Assembly (NCBI RefSeq): GCF_035918015.1
Contig: NZ_CP109132.1
Location: 6,324,001 to 6,388,000 of the forward strand
Direction: 5' to 3'
Source of the DNA: Streptomyces sp. NBC_01754
GTDB lineage: Bacteria > Actinomycetota > Actinomycetes > Streptomycetales > Streptomycetaceae
Length of the DNA: 64,000 nucleotides
The notes under the pieces were generated by a model. It had not been told where the DNA came from and searched no databases. It was given only the letters and a program-made list of their open reading frames with translations. A program made the position numbers and the translations under genes. Position 1 is the first letter of the stretch, and each line of letters opens with the position of its first letter. Of this stretch, positions 30,156-38,782 are shown one piece after another.

Positions 30156-30697
30156 GCCAGGCCCCTCTCGGTGAGCAGCGCGTGCAGCGCCGCTGCGGAT
30201 TCCTGCACGGTCTGCTGGTGCGATTCGATCCGCAGGTCCGGCGACTCGGGTGCCTCGTAGGGGTCGTCGACCCCGGTGAGACCGCGGAGTTCGCCCGCCG
30301 CCTGCTTGGCGTACAGCCCCTTCACGTCCCGGACCGAGCACACCTCGACGGGCGTCGCGACGTGCACCTCCAGATACGTGGTGCCCTCGGCCCGGTGACG
30401 CCTGCGGACCGCGTCGCGGCTGTCGGCGTACGGTGCGATGACCGGGACCAGCACCTTCACCCCGTGGGCCGCCAGCAGCCCGGCGACGAAGCCGATCCGG
30501 GCCACGTTGGTGTGCCGGTCCTCGCGGGAGAAGCCGAGGCCCGCGGAGAGGAACTCCCGGATCTCGTCGCCGTCCAGCACCTCGACCCGGTGGCCCCCGG
30601 CCCGCAGCCGGCCCGCCAGCTCGTAGGCGAGGGTGGTCTTGCCCGCGCTCGGCAGACCGGTGAGCCACACGGTGGCCCCCGTCTCCGTCACGCTCAT
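30152..30697 (-). CDS. cysC: adenylylsulfate kinase
   Basis: 181 residues. P-loop WLTGLPSAGKTTLAYEL, then LDGDEIREFLSAGLGFSREDR and the lid and substrate segments typical of APS kinases. Phosphorylates APS to PAPS. Start 30697 has AGGAG 6 bp upstream. An in-frame ATG at 30721 overlaps the cysH stop (TGATG), adds eight residues and is the alternative start. Confidence 0.93.
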   Translation of the reverse strand: MSVTETGATVWLTGLPSAGKTTLAYELAGRLRAGGHRVEVLDGDEIREFLSAGLGFSREDRHTNVARIGFVAGLLAAHGVKVLVPVIAPYADSRDAVRRRHRAEGTTYLEVHVATPVEVCSVRDVKGLYAKQAAGELRGLTGVDDPYEAPESPDLRIESHQQTVQESAAALHALLTERGLA

Positions 30698-30720
30698 CGG
30701 TATCTCCTGATCAGTCGTCA

Positions 30721-31437
30721 TCAGCCGTGCAGCCCGCATTCCGTCTTGCCGCGCCCGGACCAGCGGCCGGCCCTGGCGTCCTCGCCCTCCCGCACCCGCC
30801 GGGTGCAGGGCGCGCAGCCGACGGAGGCGTATCCGTCCGTCAGCAGCGGGTTGGTCAGTACGCCGTGTTCGGCGACGTAGGCGTCCACGTCCTCCTGGGA
30901 CCAGCGGGCGATCGGGGAGATCTTGACCTTGCGGCGCCTGGCGTCCCAGCCGACGACCGGGGTGTTCGCCCGGGTCGGGGACTCGTCGCGGCGCAGCCCG
31001 GTCGCCCAGGCGGTGTACCCGGTCAGTCCTCTCTCCAGCGGCTCGACCTTGCGCAGCGCGCAGCACCGGTCGGGGTCGCGGTCGTGCAGCCTCGGCCCGT
31101 ACTCGGCGTCCTGTTCGGCCACCGTCCGGCGCGGCGTCAGCGTGATCAGGTTGACGTCCATCACGGCCTCGACCGCGTCCCGGGTGCCGATGGTCTCCTC
31201 GAAGTGGTAGCCGGTGTCGAGGAACACCACGTCCACACCGGGCAGCACCCGGGAGGCCAGGTGGGCGACGACCGCGTCCTCCATGGAGGAGGTGACGCAG
31301 AAGCGGGGACCGAAGGTCTCGGTCGCCCACGTCAGTATGCGGAGCGCGGAGGCGTCCTCCAGCTCGCGTCCGGCGTGCTCGGCCAGTCCCCTCAGTTCCT
31401 CGTCGGTGAGCGTGCCGGTGTGCGCGGTGCCCGTCAT
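30721..31437 (-). CDS. cysH: (phospho)adenylylsulfate reductase
   Basis: 238 residues. PP-loop-like ATETFGPRFCVTSSMED, FLDTGYHFEET, and two cysteine pairs, RCCALRKVEPL and VGCAPCTRRV, that ligate a [4Fe-4S] cluster. The C-terminal catalytic Cys is in KTECGLHG. The cluster pattern is that of reductases accepting APS, although cysC in the operon would supply PAPS, so the preferred substrate is uncertain. Makes sulfite for the sulfite reductase. ATG 31437 follows a GGGGAGGGG RBS and overlaps the upstream zinc-ribbon stop by 4 bp. Confidence 0.93.
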   Translation of the reverse strand: MTGTAHTGTLTDEELRGLAEHAGRELEDASALRILTWATETFGPRFCVTSSMEDAVVAHLASRVLPGVDVVFLDTGYHFEETIGTRDAVEAVMDVNLITLTPRRTVAEQDAEYGPRLHDRDPDRCCALRKVEPLERGLTGYTAWATGLRRDESPTRANTPVVGWDARRRKVKISPIARWSQEDVDAYVAEHGVLTNPLLTDGYASVGCAPCTRRVREGEDARAGRWSGRGKTECGLHG

Positions 31438-31613
31438 GTCCCCTCCCCTTCCCCGTCGTCGCGCGTCACGCCCCGGCTCAGCAGACCCAGGAACTTCAGC
31501 CGGAACGCGCGGTTGCAGGAAGCGCATTCCCAGGCCCCGGGTCCGCCCTCGTGCGGGCGCAGGTCCTCGTCGCCGCAGTACGGGCAGTGGAACGGCGCGG
31601 CCCGTTCGCTCAT
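31434..31613 (-). CDS. 59-residue zinc-ribbon protein in the cys operon
   Basis: Small gene translated as MSERAAPFHCPYCGDEDLRP, then HEGGPGAWECASCNRAFRLK, ending SRGVTRDDGEGEGT. Two CxxC pairs (CPYC and CASC), 22 residues apart, form a rubredoxin-like zinc ribbon. Its ATG overlaps the sulfite reductase stop (ATGA) and its stop overlaps the cysH start (ATGA), so it is locked into the operon. Composition and third-position GC are like its neighbours. The function is unknown. A role as an electron-transfer or assembly partner for Sir or CysH is only an inference. Confidence 0.85.
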   Translation of the reverse strand: MSERAAPFHCPYCGDEDLRPHEGGPGAWECASCNRAFRLKFLGLLSRGVTRDDGEGEGT

Positions 31614-33304
31614 GACAGCGACTCCGCGTCGGCGCGGGCCGCCCAGGTCGCGAAGCGTTCGCCGTCCTCGCGCTCCTCCTGGAACCTGCCGAGCACCCGC
31701 TCGACGTAGTCGGGGAGTTCGGCGGAGGTGACCTTCAGGCCGCGGACCTTGCGGCCGAAGCCGGCGTCCAGCCCCAGCGCGCCGCCGAGGTGTACCTGGT
31801 AGCCCTCGACCTGGTTGCCGTCGGCGTCCAGCATGAGCTGGCCCTTGAGGCCGATGTCCGCGGTCTGGATGCGGGCGCAGGCGTTGGGGCAGCCGTTGAT
31901 GTTGATGGTGAGCGGCTCGTCGAAGTCCGGGAGGCGGTGCTCGAGTTCGTCGATGAGCGTGGCGCCGCGCGCCTTCGTCTCGACGATCGCCAGCTTGCAG
32001 AACTCGATCCCGGTGCAGGCCATCGTGCCGCGCCGGAACGGGGAGGGGTGGACCTGGAAGTCCAGCGCCTCCAGTCCGGCGGTCAGCGACTCGACGCGGT
32101 CCCCCTCCACGTCCAGGACGATCATCTTCTGCTCGACGGTGGTCCGCACCCGGCCGGAGCCGTGCGCCTCGGCCAGCTCCGCGATCTTGGCCAGGGTGGA
32201 GCCGTCCACCCGGCCGACGCGCGGGGCGAAGCCGATGTAGAAGCGACCGTCCTGCTGGGGGTGGACACCGATGTGGTCGCGCCAGCGGGAGGAGGGCTCG
32301 GCGGGGGCGGGGCCGTCCAGCAGCGGACGCCTGAGGTACTCGTCCTCCAGCACCTGGCGGAACTTGGCCGGGCCCCAGTCGGCCATCAGGAACTTCAGTC
32401 GGGCGCGGGTGCGCAGCCGGCGGTAGCCGTAGTCGCGGAAGATGCCGACGACACCCGCCCAGACGTCGGCGACCTCACCCAACGGCACCCAGGCGCCCAG
32501 GCGTTCGGCCAGCCGCGGGTTGGTGGAGAGTCCACCGCCGACCCAGAGGTCGAAACCGGGGCCGTGCTCGGGGTGTTCGACGCCGACGAACGCGATGTCG
32601 TTGATCTCGTGCACCACGTCCTGGACGGGCGAACCGGAGATCGCGGTCTTGAACTTGCGCGGCAGGTTGGAGAACTCCGGGCTGCCGATGTAGCGCTCGT
32701 GGATCTCGTCCACCGCGGGGGTGCCGTCGACGATCTCGTCCGCGGCGATACCGGCCACCGGAGAGCCGATGATCACACGAGGGCAGTCTCCGCAGGCCTC
32801 CGTGGTGGAGAGCCCGACGGCCTCCAGCTTCTCCCAGATCGCCGGGACGTCCTCGATGCGGATCCAGTGCATCTGGACGTTCTGCCGGTCGGTGATGTCG
32901 GCGGTGCCGCGGGCGTACTGCTCGGACACCTCGCCGATGGCCCGCAGTTGACTGGTCGTCAGTTTTCCGCCGTCGATGCGTACCCGCATCATGAAGTAGC
33001 GGTCGTCCAGCTCTTCCGGCTCCAGCACCGCGGTCTTGCCGCCGTCGATACCGGGCTTGCGCTGGGTGTACAGGCCCCACCAGCGCATGCGCCCGCGCAG
33101 GTCGTTGGGGTCGATCGAGTCGAAACCGCGCTTGGAGTAGATCGTCTCGATGCGTGTCCGCACATTGAGACTGTCGTCGTCCTTCTTGAACTGCTCGTTC
33201 CCGTTGAGCGGAGTGAAGTGCCCCATGGCCCACTGGCCTTCACCACGGTGCCGGCCGGGCTTGCGGCGGGGCGTGGGGGCAGCAGGCTTTTCGGTGCTGG
33301 ACAT
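31610..33304 (-). CDS. sir: ferredoxin-type sulfite (nitrite/sulfite) reductase
   Basis: 564 residues. Two ferrodoxin-like half domains and the siroheme/[4Fe-4S] signature: MACTGIEFCKLAIVETK and NINGCPNACARIQTADIG supply the four cluster cysteines. Reduces sulfite to sulfide with ferredoxin electrons. The N-terminal RRKPGRHRGEGQWAMGHFTP is usual for actinobacterial members. ATG 33304 has AAGGACG 7 bp upstream. The gene is preceded by a Cys-containing leader peptide and followed by the overlapping zinc-ribbon gene and cysHCDN. Confidence 0.94.
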   Translation of the reverse strand: MSSTEKPAAPTPRRKPGRHRGEGQWAMGHFTPLNGNEQFKKDDDSLNVRTRIETIYSKRGFDSIDPNDLRGRMRWWGLYTQRKPGIDGGKTAVLEPEELDDRYFMMRVRIDGGKLTTSQLRAIGEVSEQYARGTADITDRQNVQMHWIRIEDVPAIWEKLEAVGLSTTEACGDCPRVIIGSPVAGIAADEIVDGTPAVDEIHERYIGSPEFSNLPRKFKTAISGSPVQDVVHEINDIAFVGVEHPEHGPGFDLWVGGGLSTNPRLAERLGAWVPLGEVADVWAGVVGIFRDYGYRRLRTRARLKFLMADWGPAKFRQVLEDEYLRRPLLDGPAPAEPSSRWRDHIGVHPQQDGRFYIGFAPRVGRVDGSTLAKIAELAEAHGSGRVRTTVEQKMIVLDVEGDRVESLTAGLEALDFQVHPSPFRRGTMACTGIEFCKLAIVETKARGATLIDELEHRLPDFDEPLTININGCPNACARIQTADIGLKGQLMLDADGNQVEGYQVHLGGALGLDAGFGRKVRGLKVTSAELPDYVERVLGRFQEEREDGERFATWAARADAESLS

Positions 33305-33420
33305 GGCGAATACGTCCTTCGGGACTGCAGGAGGGCGGCTTTGAGCTGCACACTCGCGTGAAACGCGGCGGTGCGCAGGAGGGTGGTGCGGAGATCGATT
33401 CGCGGCGGTGCTGGAAACTC

Positions 33421-33504
33421 TCAGCGGGCCGGACAGATGGCGCTGGACATGCGGCCGAGGTCGACGTGCCGCCGACTCACCAAGGCAATTCCAGTTCCAG
33501 ACAT
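33421..33504 (-). CDS. 27-residue leader peptide upstream of sulfite reductase
   Basis: Short ORF from ATG 33504, starting MSGTGIALVSRRHVDL and ending SSAICPAR, located 116 bp before the sir start. The core RRHVDLGRM..SAIC matches the putative leader peptides known ahead of sulfur genes in actinomycetes, which carry a near-terminal cysteine. Likely role: ribosome stalling at the Cys codon when cysteine is scarce, altering the downstream RNA fold (inference from that class). No strong Shine-Dalgarno is visible, so translation could start near the transcript 5' end. Confidence 0.82.
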   Translation of the reverse strand: MSGTGIALVSRRHVDLGRMSSAICPAR

Positions 33505-33576
33505 GACGGAAGCGTGTCACGCGGATCTCGGGCCAGTCCACCACGATCCAATATGTGGACGAGATGGTCTCGACGT

Positions 33577-33600
33577 GTGAGACAGTGTGGCATCTGTCAC
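33577..33600. promoter_or_regulatory. imperfect inverted repeat in the sir promoter region
   Basis: GTGAGACAG-TGTGGCAT-CTGTCAC, about 75 bp upstream of the leader peptide start. Could be an operator for a sulfur regulator or part of the GNAT gene terminator. No consensus is known to me. The stretch 33505-33679 otherwise holds no gene. Confidence 0.35.
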
Positions 33601-33679
33601 GCTTTCGGGCCGACGAACCTCCCCGGCCGGCCCGCTCGGCGGGCCGGCCGGGCCGGGAGTGCTCGGCCGGGGTGCGGGC

Positions 33680-34312
33680 TCAGGCGCCGGGGGCGGCTTC
33701 CCGCGCGGGGGACGGGTACGCGCCGGGCCAGGGGCCGGGGGCCTCCGCATCGGGCTCGTGCTCGGTGCGGGTGTCGAAGAGCCGGAACCCGCGGCGCAGA
33801 TAGTTGTCCATCGCGTGCGGGCCGTCGTCGGAGCAGGTGTGCAGCCACACGCGGGTGGTCGGCACCCGGCCCGGGTGCCGCTCGGCCAGGTCCCAGGCGC
33901 GGGCCACCCCGTACGACAGCAGGTGGCCGCCGATCCGGCGGCCCCGGAAGGCCGGGATCAGCCCGAAGTACACGATCTCGACCACGCCGTCCTCCTGGGG
34001 GTCGAGCTCGATGAAACCCGCGGGTGTCCCGTTCTCGTACGCCACCCACGTCTCGGCCGCGGGCCGTTGGAGGATCTCCTGCCACTGGGTGTACGACAGC
34101 CCGAGCCGGTCGGTCCACCGGACGTCCCCGCCGACGGCCGTGTACAGGAACCGGCTGAACTCCGGCAGCGGTGTCCCGGACCGCACGATCCGTACGTCGC
34201 CCGCCGGGGCGGCGGCCGGGCGCAGATCGGAGGGCGAGGTCTGCTCCAAGGACCAGATCGTCACCTCGGAGGTGGCCGGGGCGCAGGGGACGGGGCTCGT
34301 GGCGTCGCTCAT
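33680..34312 (-). CDS. GNAT family N-acetyltransferase
   Basis: 210 residues. The acetyl-CoA-binding core is VEIVYFGLIPAFRGRRIGGHLLSYGVARAW (motif A, RxxxxGG form), followed by TTRVWLHTCSDDGPHAMDNYLRRGFRLF. Acceptor substrate unknown. Start ATG 34312 (MSDATSPVPC) is chosen by similarity to usual N-termini. The longer frame to 34375 is possible. It is 95 bp downstream of the GAF regulator on the same strand. Confidence 0.86.
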   Translation of the reverse strand: MSDATSPVPCAPATSEVTIWSLEQTSPSDLRPAAAPAGDVRIVRSGTPLPEFSRFLYTAVGGDVRWTDRLGLSYTQWQEILQRPAAETWVAYENGTPAGFIELDPQEDGVVEIVYFGLIPAFRGRRIGGHLLSYGVARAWDLAERHPGRVPTTRVWLHTCSDDGPHAMDNYLRRGFRLFDTRTEHEPDAEAPGPWPGAYPSPAREAAPGA

Positions 34313-34407
34313 GGCCGCCAGAAAACCACGCCGCCCTCCCGCACCCCACACCGGGGCGCCCGGGCTCTCCGGCACACCGCACCGGGGCGCGGGGCCGCAC
34401 GCCCCCC

Positions 34408-35685
34408 TCAGCCCGGACCGCCGGCGGACGCGCGTGCCCTGACCACCACCGGGGCCGTCGAACGGGGCAGCAGGTCCGCGGGGTGGGCGGGGTGGACGAC
34501 CTCCACCTCGACGCCGTCGCCGAAGCGGTAGGGGCGGTGGGCGAGCACCTCCGCCAGATGGCGGCGCATCCGCGAGATCTCGGCCCGCACCGTCACCGTC
34601 CTGGTCGGGTCGCCGAAGACGTCAGCGGCGAGTTCCGCCGCGGTACGTCCCTCCGGCCGCAGGGCCAGCGCGTACAGCAGCTCCGCGTGCCGAGGCGACA
34701 GCCGCACCGTGCGGGTTCCCACGGGCCCCGCCACGTGCGCCACCAGCCCCCGCGCCCGGCTCAGGTCCAGTACCACCCGGCGCGGCGGCGCGTCCGCGTG
34801 GCCCTCGGACACCTGCACCAGCCAGCCCCCGGGCAACGGCTCCACCCGGCACATCCCGAGCGAGGCCAGCCACACCCGGCCCGCCTCCAGCGACTTCGGC
34901 AGCGGCAGCCGGTCCACCGGCGGCATCCCGCTCACCGCGGCCAGCCACCCGTGGGCGTCCACGACCAGCGCCGGTCCGCCCAGCCGGCACAGGATCGGCG
35001 CGGCCACCGACCGCAGCCGCTCGATCGCGACCAGATGCCGGGCCCGCAGCTCGCCCTCCGCGAGCGCGGCCACCGAGCCCACCAGCGCCAGCGTCGTGGG
35101 GTGGAAGGTGGACGCCGGGCCGCTGATGTCGACGATGCCCATCAGCCTGCCGTCCCGAGGATCCCGCACCGGAGCCGCCGCGCAGGTCCAGCCGTGCAGG
35201 GCGCGGATGAAGTGCTCGGAGGAGTGGACCTGGACGGGGGCACGGGTGGCGAGCGCGGTCCCGATCGCGTTCGTCCCGGTCGTCGCCTCCGACCAGGCGG
35301 CCCCCTCCTCCAGACAGATGTCCTTGGCCAGACGCATCACCGTCGCGTGGCCCTGGCGCCACAGCACCCGGCCCTCCGGATCGGTGACGACGAGGATCTG
35401 CTGGGCCGCGTCCGCGATGGTCGCGAGCCCGTCCCGGAGGAGCGGCATCACCTCGCCGAGGGCCGAGGTGCGGCGCCGGTGCTCGATCTCGTCCGTCTCC
35501 AGCAGCTCGCTCCCCGGCGACTGCCCGGGATCGACGCCGCTGCGCAGCACCCGCGCCCAGGACGCGTCGATCTCGGCGCGCGGCGCCGGCACCGTACGGT
35601 CGCCCGCCGGCCGGGCCTCCCGGGCTCGGTGCACCGGGCGGAGCGGGTCCGAGGCGGCGGGTCCGACGACAAGACGTGTTTCCAA
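34408..35685 (-). CDS. GAF-domain transcriptional regulator (AcoR-like N-terminus, winged-helix C-terminus)
   Basis: 425 residues from TTG 35685, which has GGGGGAA 6 bp upstream. N-terminal residues (EIDASWARVLRSGVDPG) and a GAF domain (about 90-240: QQILVVTDPEGRVLWRQG, EEGAAWSEATTGTNAIGTAL, GWTCAAAPVRDPRDGRLMG) resemble the sensor part of sigma54 activators such as AcoR. There is no AAA+ domain. Instead the C-terminus has a winged helix (VRLSPRHAELLYALALRPEG to AEISRMRRHLAEVL). It probably senses a small metabolite. Targets are unknown. Confidence 0.8.
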   Translation of the reverse strand: METRLVVGPAASDPLRPVHRAREARPAGDRTVPAPRAEIDASWARVLRSGVDPGQSPGSELLETDEIEHRRRTSALGEVMPLLRDGLATIADAAQQILVVTDPEGRVLWRQGHATVMRLAKDICLEEGAAWSEATTGTNAIGTALATRAPVQVHSSEHFIRALHGWTCAAAPVRDPRDGRLMGIVDISGPASTFHPTTLALVGSVAALAEGELRARHLVAIERLRSVAAPILCRLGGPALVVDAHGWLAAVSGMPPVDRLPLPKSLEAGRVWLASLGMCRVEPLPGGWLVQVSEGHADAPPRRVVLDLSRARGLVAHVAGPVGTRTVRLSPRHAELLYALALRPEGRTAAELAADVFGDPTRTVTVRAEISRMRRHLAEVLAHRPYRFGDGVEVEVVHPAHPADLLPRSTAPVVVRARASAGGPG

Positions 35686-35896
35686 GACGGGTTCCCCCAA
35701 GACAACGCGTGGACCGCTGCGGAAGTGAGCTGTCCGGCCCGGGCCCCATCCTGCCGCGCCCGCGGCCCCTCCACCTCGCAGTTCCCACATCGGTTGCAAC
35801 CCTTTGCAACTCTGGTGACCGGCCGCGGACCGTACGAGAGTGGCGGGACACCACACGGCGGGGTCGTCGACGCCACCGTGCGGTGCGCACAAGCGT

Positions 35897-35932
35897 GGAG
35901 GGTGGTGCCGTGTCGGCGCAGCACCACCCTCC
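35897..35932 (-). terminator. terminator hairpin after aidB
   Basis: GGAGGGTGGTGC and GCACCACCCTCC form a perfect 12-bp stem around a 12-nt loop, 10 bp beyond the aidB stop codon. Confidence 0.75.
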
Positions 35933-35942
35933 GTCGTTTGTC

Positions 35943-37580
35943 CTACGCCTCCCGGGCCCGCGCCCGCTCCACGACCGAGGCCAGATCCAGGCTGTGCGGG
36001 AGTGTCCCGAAGGCCGCACCCCAGTCCCCGCCCAGCCGTGAGGCGCAGAACGCGTCCGCGACCTCGGGCGGTGCCCAGCGCAGCAGCAGCGACCCCTGGA
36101 GCACCAGCGCCATCCGCTCCACCAGCCGCCGGGCCCGCGCCTCGACGGCGTCCAGATCCGCCAGCTCGGTCAGCAGGTCCTTGATCGCCGTGTCGAGCCG
36201 GTGATCGGCGCCCCGGGCCTTCCCCACCTCCTGGAGGAAGGCGTCGAGAGCCCCCGGCTCGCGCTGGAGCGCCCGCAGCACATCGAGCGCCTGGACGTTG
36301 CCCGAGCCCTCCCAGATCGAGTTGAGCGGCGCCTCCCGCAGCAGCCGGGGCATCCCCGACTCCTCGACGTACCCGTTGCCGCCCAGACACTCCAGGGCCT
36401 CCCCGACGACCGCCGTGCACCGCTTGGTCACCCAGTACTTCGCGGCCGGCACCGCGATCCGCAGGAAGGCGCGCTCCTGCTCGGTGTCCGCGTCGTACGC
36501 GGCGGCCAGCCGCAGCGCGAGCGTCGTCGCCGCCTCCGACTCCAGAGCCAGATCGGCCAGCACGTTGCGCATCAGCGGCTTCTCGATCAGCAGGCCGCCG
36601 AAGGCGCTGCGGTGGGCGCTGTGATGGACCGCCTGCGCCACCGCCTGCCGCATCAGCGCCGCCGAACCCACCACACAGTCCAGCCGGGTCGCCGCCACCA
36701 TCTCGATGATGGTGCGCACCCCGCGCCCCTCCTCGCCGACCCTCCGCGCCCAGGTGCCGTCGAACTCGACCTCGCCGGAGGCGTTGGACCGGTTGCCCAG
36801 CTTGTCCTTGAGCCGCTGGATCGCGAAGACGTTACGGGACCCGTCCGGCAGGACCCGCGGCACCAGGAAGCAGCTCAGCCCGCCGGGCGCCTGCGCCAGC
36901 ACGAGGAACCCGTCGGACATGGGCGCCGAACAGAACCACTTGTGGCCGGTCAGCAGATACGCGCCGTCGCCGCCCAGCGGCTCCGCCCGGGTGGTGTTCG
37001 AACGAACGTCGGTACCACCCTGCTTCTCCGTCATGCCCATCCCGAAGAGCACCCCGGCCTTCTCCCGGGCCGGGCGCAGCCCCTCCTCGTACACGTGCGA
37101 GGTCAGCAGCGGCTCCCACTCGGCGGCCAGCGCCGGGTCGGTCCGCAGCGCGGGGACCGCCGCGTGCGTCATGGACAGCGGGCAGCCGTGACCGGCCTCC
37201 ACCTGCGTCCACACCAGGAATCCGGCCGCCCGCCGCACATGCCCGCCCGGCCTGCCCCAGGCGTCGGTGAGGCCGGCCGACACCGCGTGCCCGAGCAGCC
37301 GGTGCCAGGCGGGGTGGAACTCCACCTCGTCCAGGCGGTGCCCGTACCGGTCGTACGCCCGCAGCTGCGGCGGGTTCTCGTTCGCCTGCGCACCCCATTT
37401 CTGAGCCTGGGCCGAACCGGCCGCGAGCCCGAGGGCCTCGAGCTCGCCCCGCGCCCCGGCGAGGATCCCGGGCTCCAGATGCCGCTCCACGGCCTCGGCC
37501 AGCGCCCGGTCGGCGGTGAACACGTCATAGCCGACCAGCGGCGGAACCTGGTTGGTCACTGTGTGGGTGGTTGCTGCCAT
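35943..37580 (-). CDS. aidB: AidB-like acyl-CoA dehydrogenase family protein
   Basis: 545 residues, the usual AidB length. FAD-binding and family motifs are FGMGMTEKQGGTDVRSNTTRAEP, TGHKWFCSAPMSDGFLVLAQ and LECLGGNGYVEESGMPRLLREAPLNSIWEGSGN. In E. coli AidB is a DNA-binding flavoprotein of the adaptive alkylation response. Whether this one acts on acyl-CoA or protects DNA is not evident from sequence. ATG 37580 lies only 17 bp from the GTG of the divergent YihY gene. TACCGT is 6 bp upstream of the ATG and could be a -10 box for a leaderless transcript. Confidence 0.88.
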   Translation of the reverse strand: MAATTHTVTNQVPPLVGYDVFTADRALAEAVERHLEPGILAGARGELEALGLAAGSAQAQKWGAQANENPPQLRAYDRYGHRLDEVEFHPAWHRLLGHAVSAGLTDAWGRPGGHVRRAAGFLVWTQVEAGHGCPLSMTHAAVPALRTDPALAAEWEPLLTSHVYEEGLRPAREKAGVLFGMGMTEKQGGTDVRSNTTRAEPLGGDGAYLLTGHKWFCSAPMSDGFLVLAQAPGGLSCFLVPRVLPDGSRNVFAIQRLKDKLGNRSNASGEVEFDGTWARRVGEEGRGVRTIIEMVAATRLDCVVGSAALMRQAVAQAVHHSAHRSAFGGLLIEKPLMRNVLADLALESEAATTLALRLAAAYDADTEQERAFLRIAVPAAKYWVTKRCTAVVGEALECLGGNGYVEESGMPRLLREAPLNSIWEGSGNVQALDVLRALQREPGALDAFLQEVGKARGADHRLDTAIKDLLTELADLDAVEARARRLVERMALVLQGSLLLRWAPPEVADAFCASRLGGDWGAAFGTLPHSLDLASVVERARAREA

Positions 37581-37597
37581 GCCGATACGGTAAAGAG

Positions 37598-38782
37598 GTG
37601 CAGGCAGCAAATGAAACACCCGAGCAGCCGTCGGGCCGGCTCCACCGGGCGCGCGTCCTCTACCGCAACGTGTCCAAGCGGCGGATGGCGTGGCGTTTGA
37701 TCAAGGACACGGTCAACTCGTGCATGGAGCACCGCATCCTCGGTCTCGCCGCCGAGGCCGCGTTCTTCACCCTGCTGTCCCTGCCCCCGCTGCTCCTCGG
37801 TCTGATCGGGATGCTCGGCTACGTCGACGAGTGGACGAACACCACCACGGTCGCCTCCATCGAACGCAACATCCTGAGCGCCGTGCAGACCGTGCTGTCC
37901 GAGCGCGGCGTCAACGACATCGCCAAACCGCTGCTGAAGGACGTCACCACCGGGGCACGCCCCGACGTCATCTCCATCGGTTTCGCGATCGCCCTCTGGT
38001 CGGGATCCCGCGCGGTGAACGTCTTCATCGACACCATCACCGTGATGTACGGGCTCGACGGGCACCGCGGCATCGTCAAGACCCGGCTCCTGGCCTTCCT
38101 GCTGTACGTGGTCGCCCTGGTGCTGGGATCCGTGGTGCTGCCGCTGCTGGTGGTCGGGCCCGACCGGGTGGTGGAGTACGTCCCCTGGGGCACCGAGCTC
38201 CTGGCCGTCCTGTACTGGCCGCTGGTCATCGTGCTGTCCATCGCGTTCCTGACGACGCTCTACCACGTGTCCGTACCCGTGCGTTCGCCCTGGATGGAGG
38301 ACGTCCCGGGCGCGCTCGTGGCCCTCACGATGTGGGTGCTGGGCAGCTTCCTGCTCCGCGTCTACCTCACGAGCACGGTGGAAGGCCCCACGATCTACGG
38401 TTCGTTGGCCGCCCCGATCGCGGTGCTGCTCTGGATAGGGATCTCCGCCTTCGCCGTCCTGGTGGGCGCCGCGGTCAACGCCGCGATCGACCGGATCTGG
38501 CCGTCCCTGGCCACGGCCGCCGCCCGCGCCGCCACCGAGCGGGCCCGCACCGCCCAGGCCGCCGAACTCGTCGCGCGCGCCCAGGCGGGGCACTGGGAGG
38601 CCTACGCGGACGACGAGGAGGACGACGTCTGCATGCCGTCCGAGTTCCCCGAGCGCTGGTCGCGTTTCCTGCCCCCGGACGACGTGAAGGCCAGACTGCA
38701 CACCGGCCGCGACCCGAAGGACGCCAAGGACCCAAGAGGCGGCAAGGACGAGGGCGGCAGCGGGGACACCGGGGGCCGGTGA
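37598..38782 (+). CDS. YihY/BrkB family membrane protein
   Basis: 394 residues from GTG 37598. Six hydrophobic segments of the YihY/virulence factor BrkB family: AAFFTLLSLPPLLLGLIGML, RLLAFLLYVVALVLGSVVLP, ELLAVLYWPLVIVLSIAFL, VALTMWVLGSFLLRVYL and PIAVLLWIGISAFAVLVGA among them. The C-terminal about 90 residues are charged and cytoplasmic (DDEEDDVCMPSEF; KDAKDPRGGKDEGGS). Function is not established; the former RNase BN label is wrong for this family. No RBS precedes the GTG. TACGGT 6 bp upstream suggests a leaderless start. Confidence 0.86.
   Translation: MQAANETPEQPSGRLHRARVLYRNVSKRRMAWRLIKDTVNSCMEHRILGLAAEAAFFTLLSLPPLLLGLIGMLGYVDEWTNTTTVASIERNILSAVQTVLSERGVNDIAKPLLKDVTTGARPDVISIGFAIALWSGSRAVNVFIDTITVMYGLDGHRGIVKTRLLAFLLYVVALVLGSVVLPLLVVGPDRVVEYVPWGTELLAVLYWPLVIVLSIAFLTTLYHVSVPVRSPWMEDVPGALVALTMWVLGSFLLRVYLTSTVEGPTIYGSLAAPIAVLLWIGISAFAVLVGAAVNAAIDRIWPSLATAAARAATERARTAQAAELVARAQAGHWEAYADDEEDDVCMPSEFPERWSRFLPPDDVKARLHTGRDPKDAKDPRGGKDEGGSGDTGGR

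Noticed and set aside
34171..36204. Long plus-strand frame over the GAF regulator and the end of aidB
   Set aside because: Arg/His/Pro-rich shadow of two well-supported minus-strand genes.
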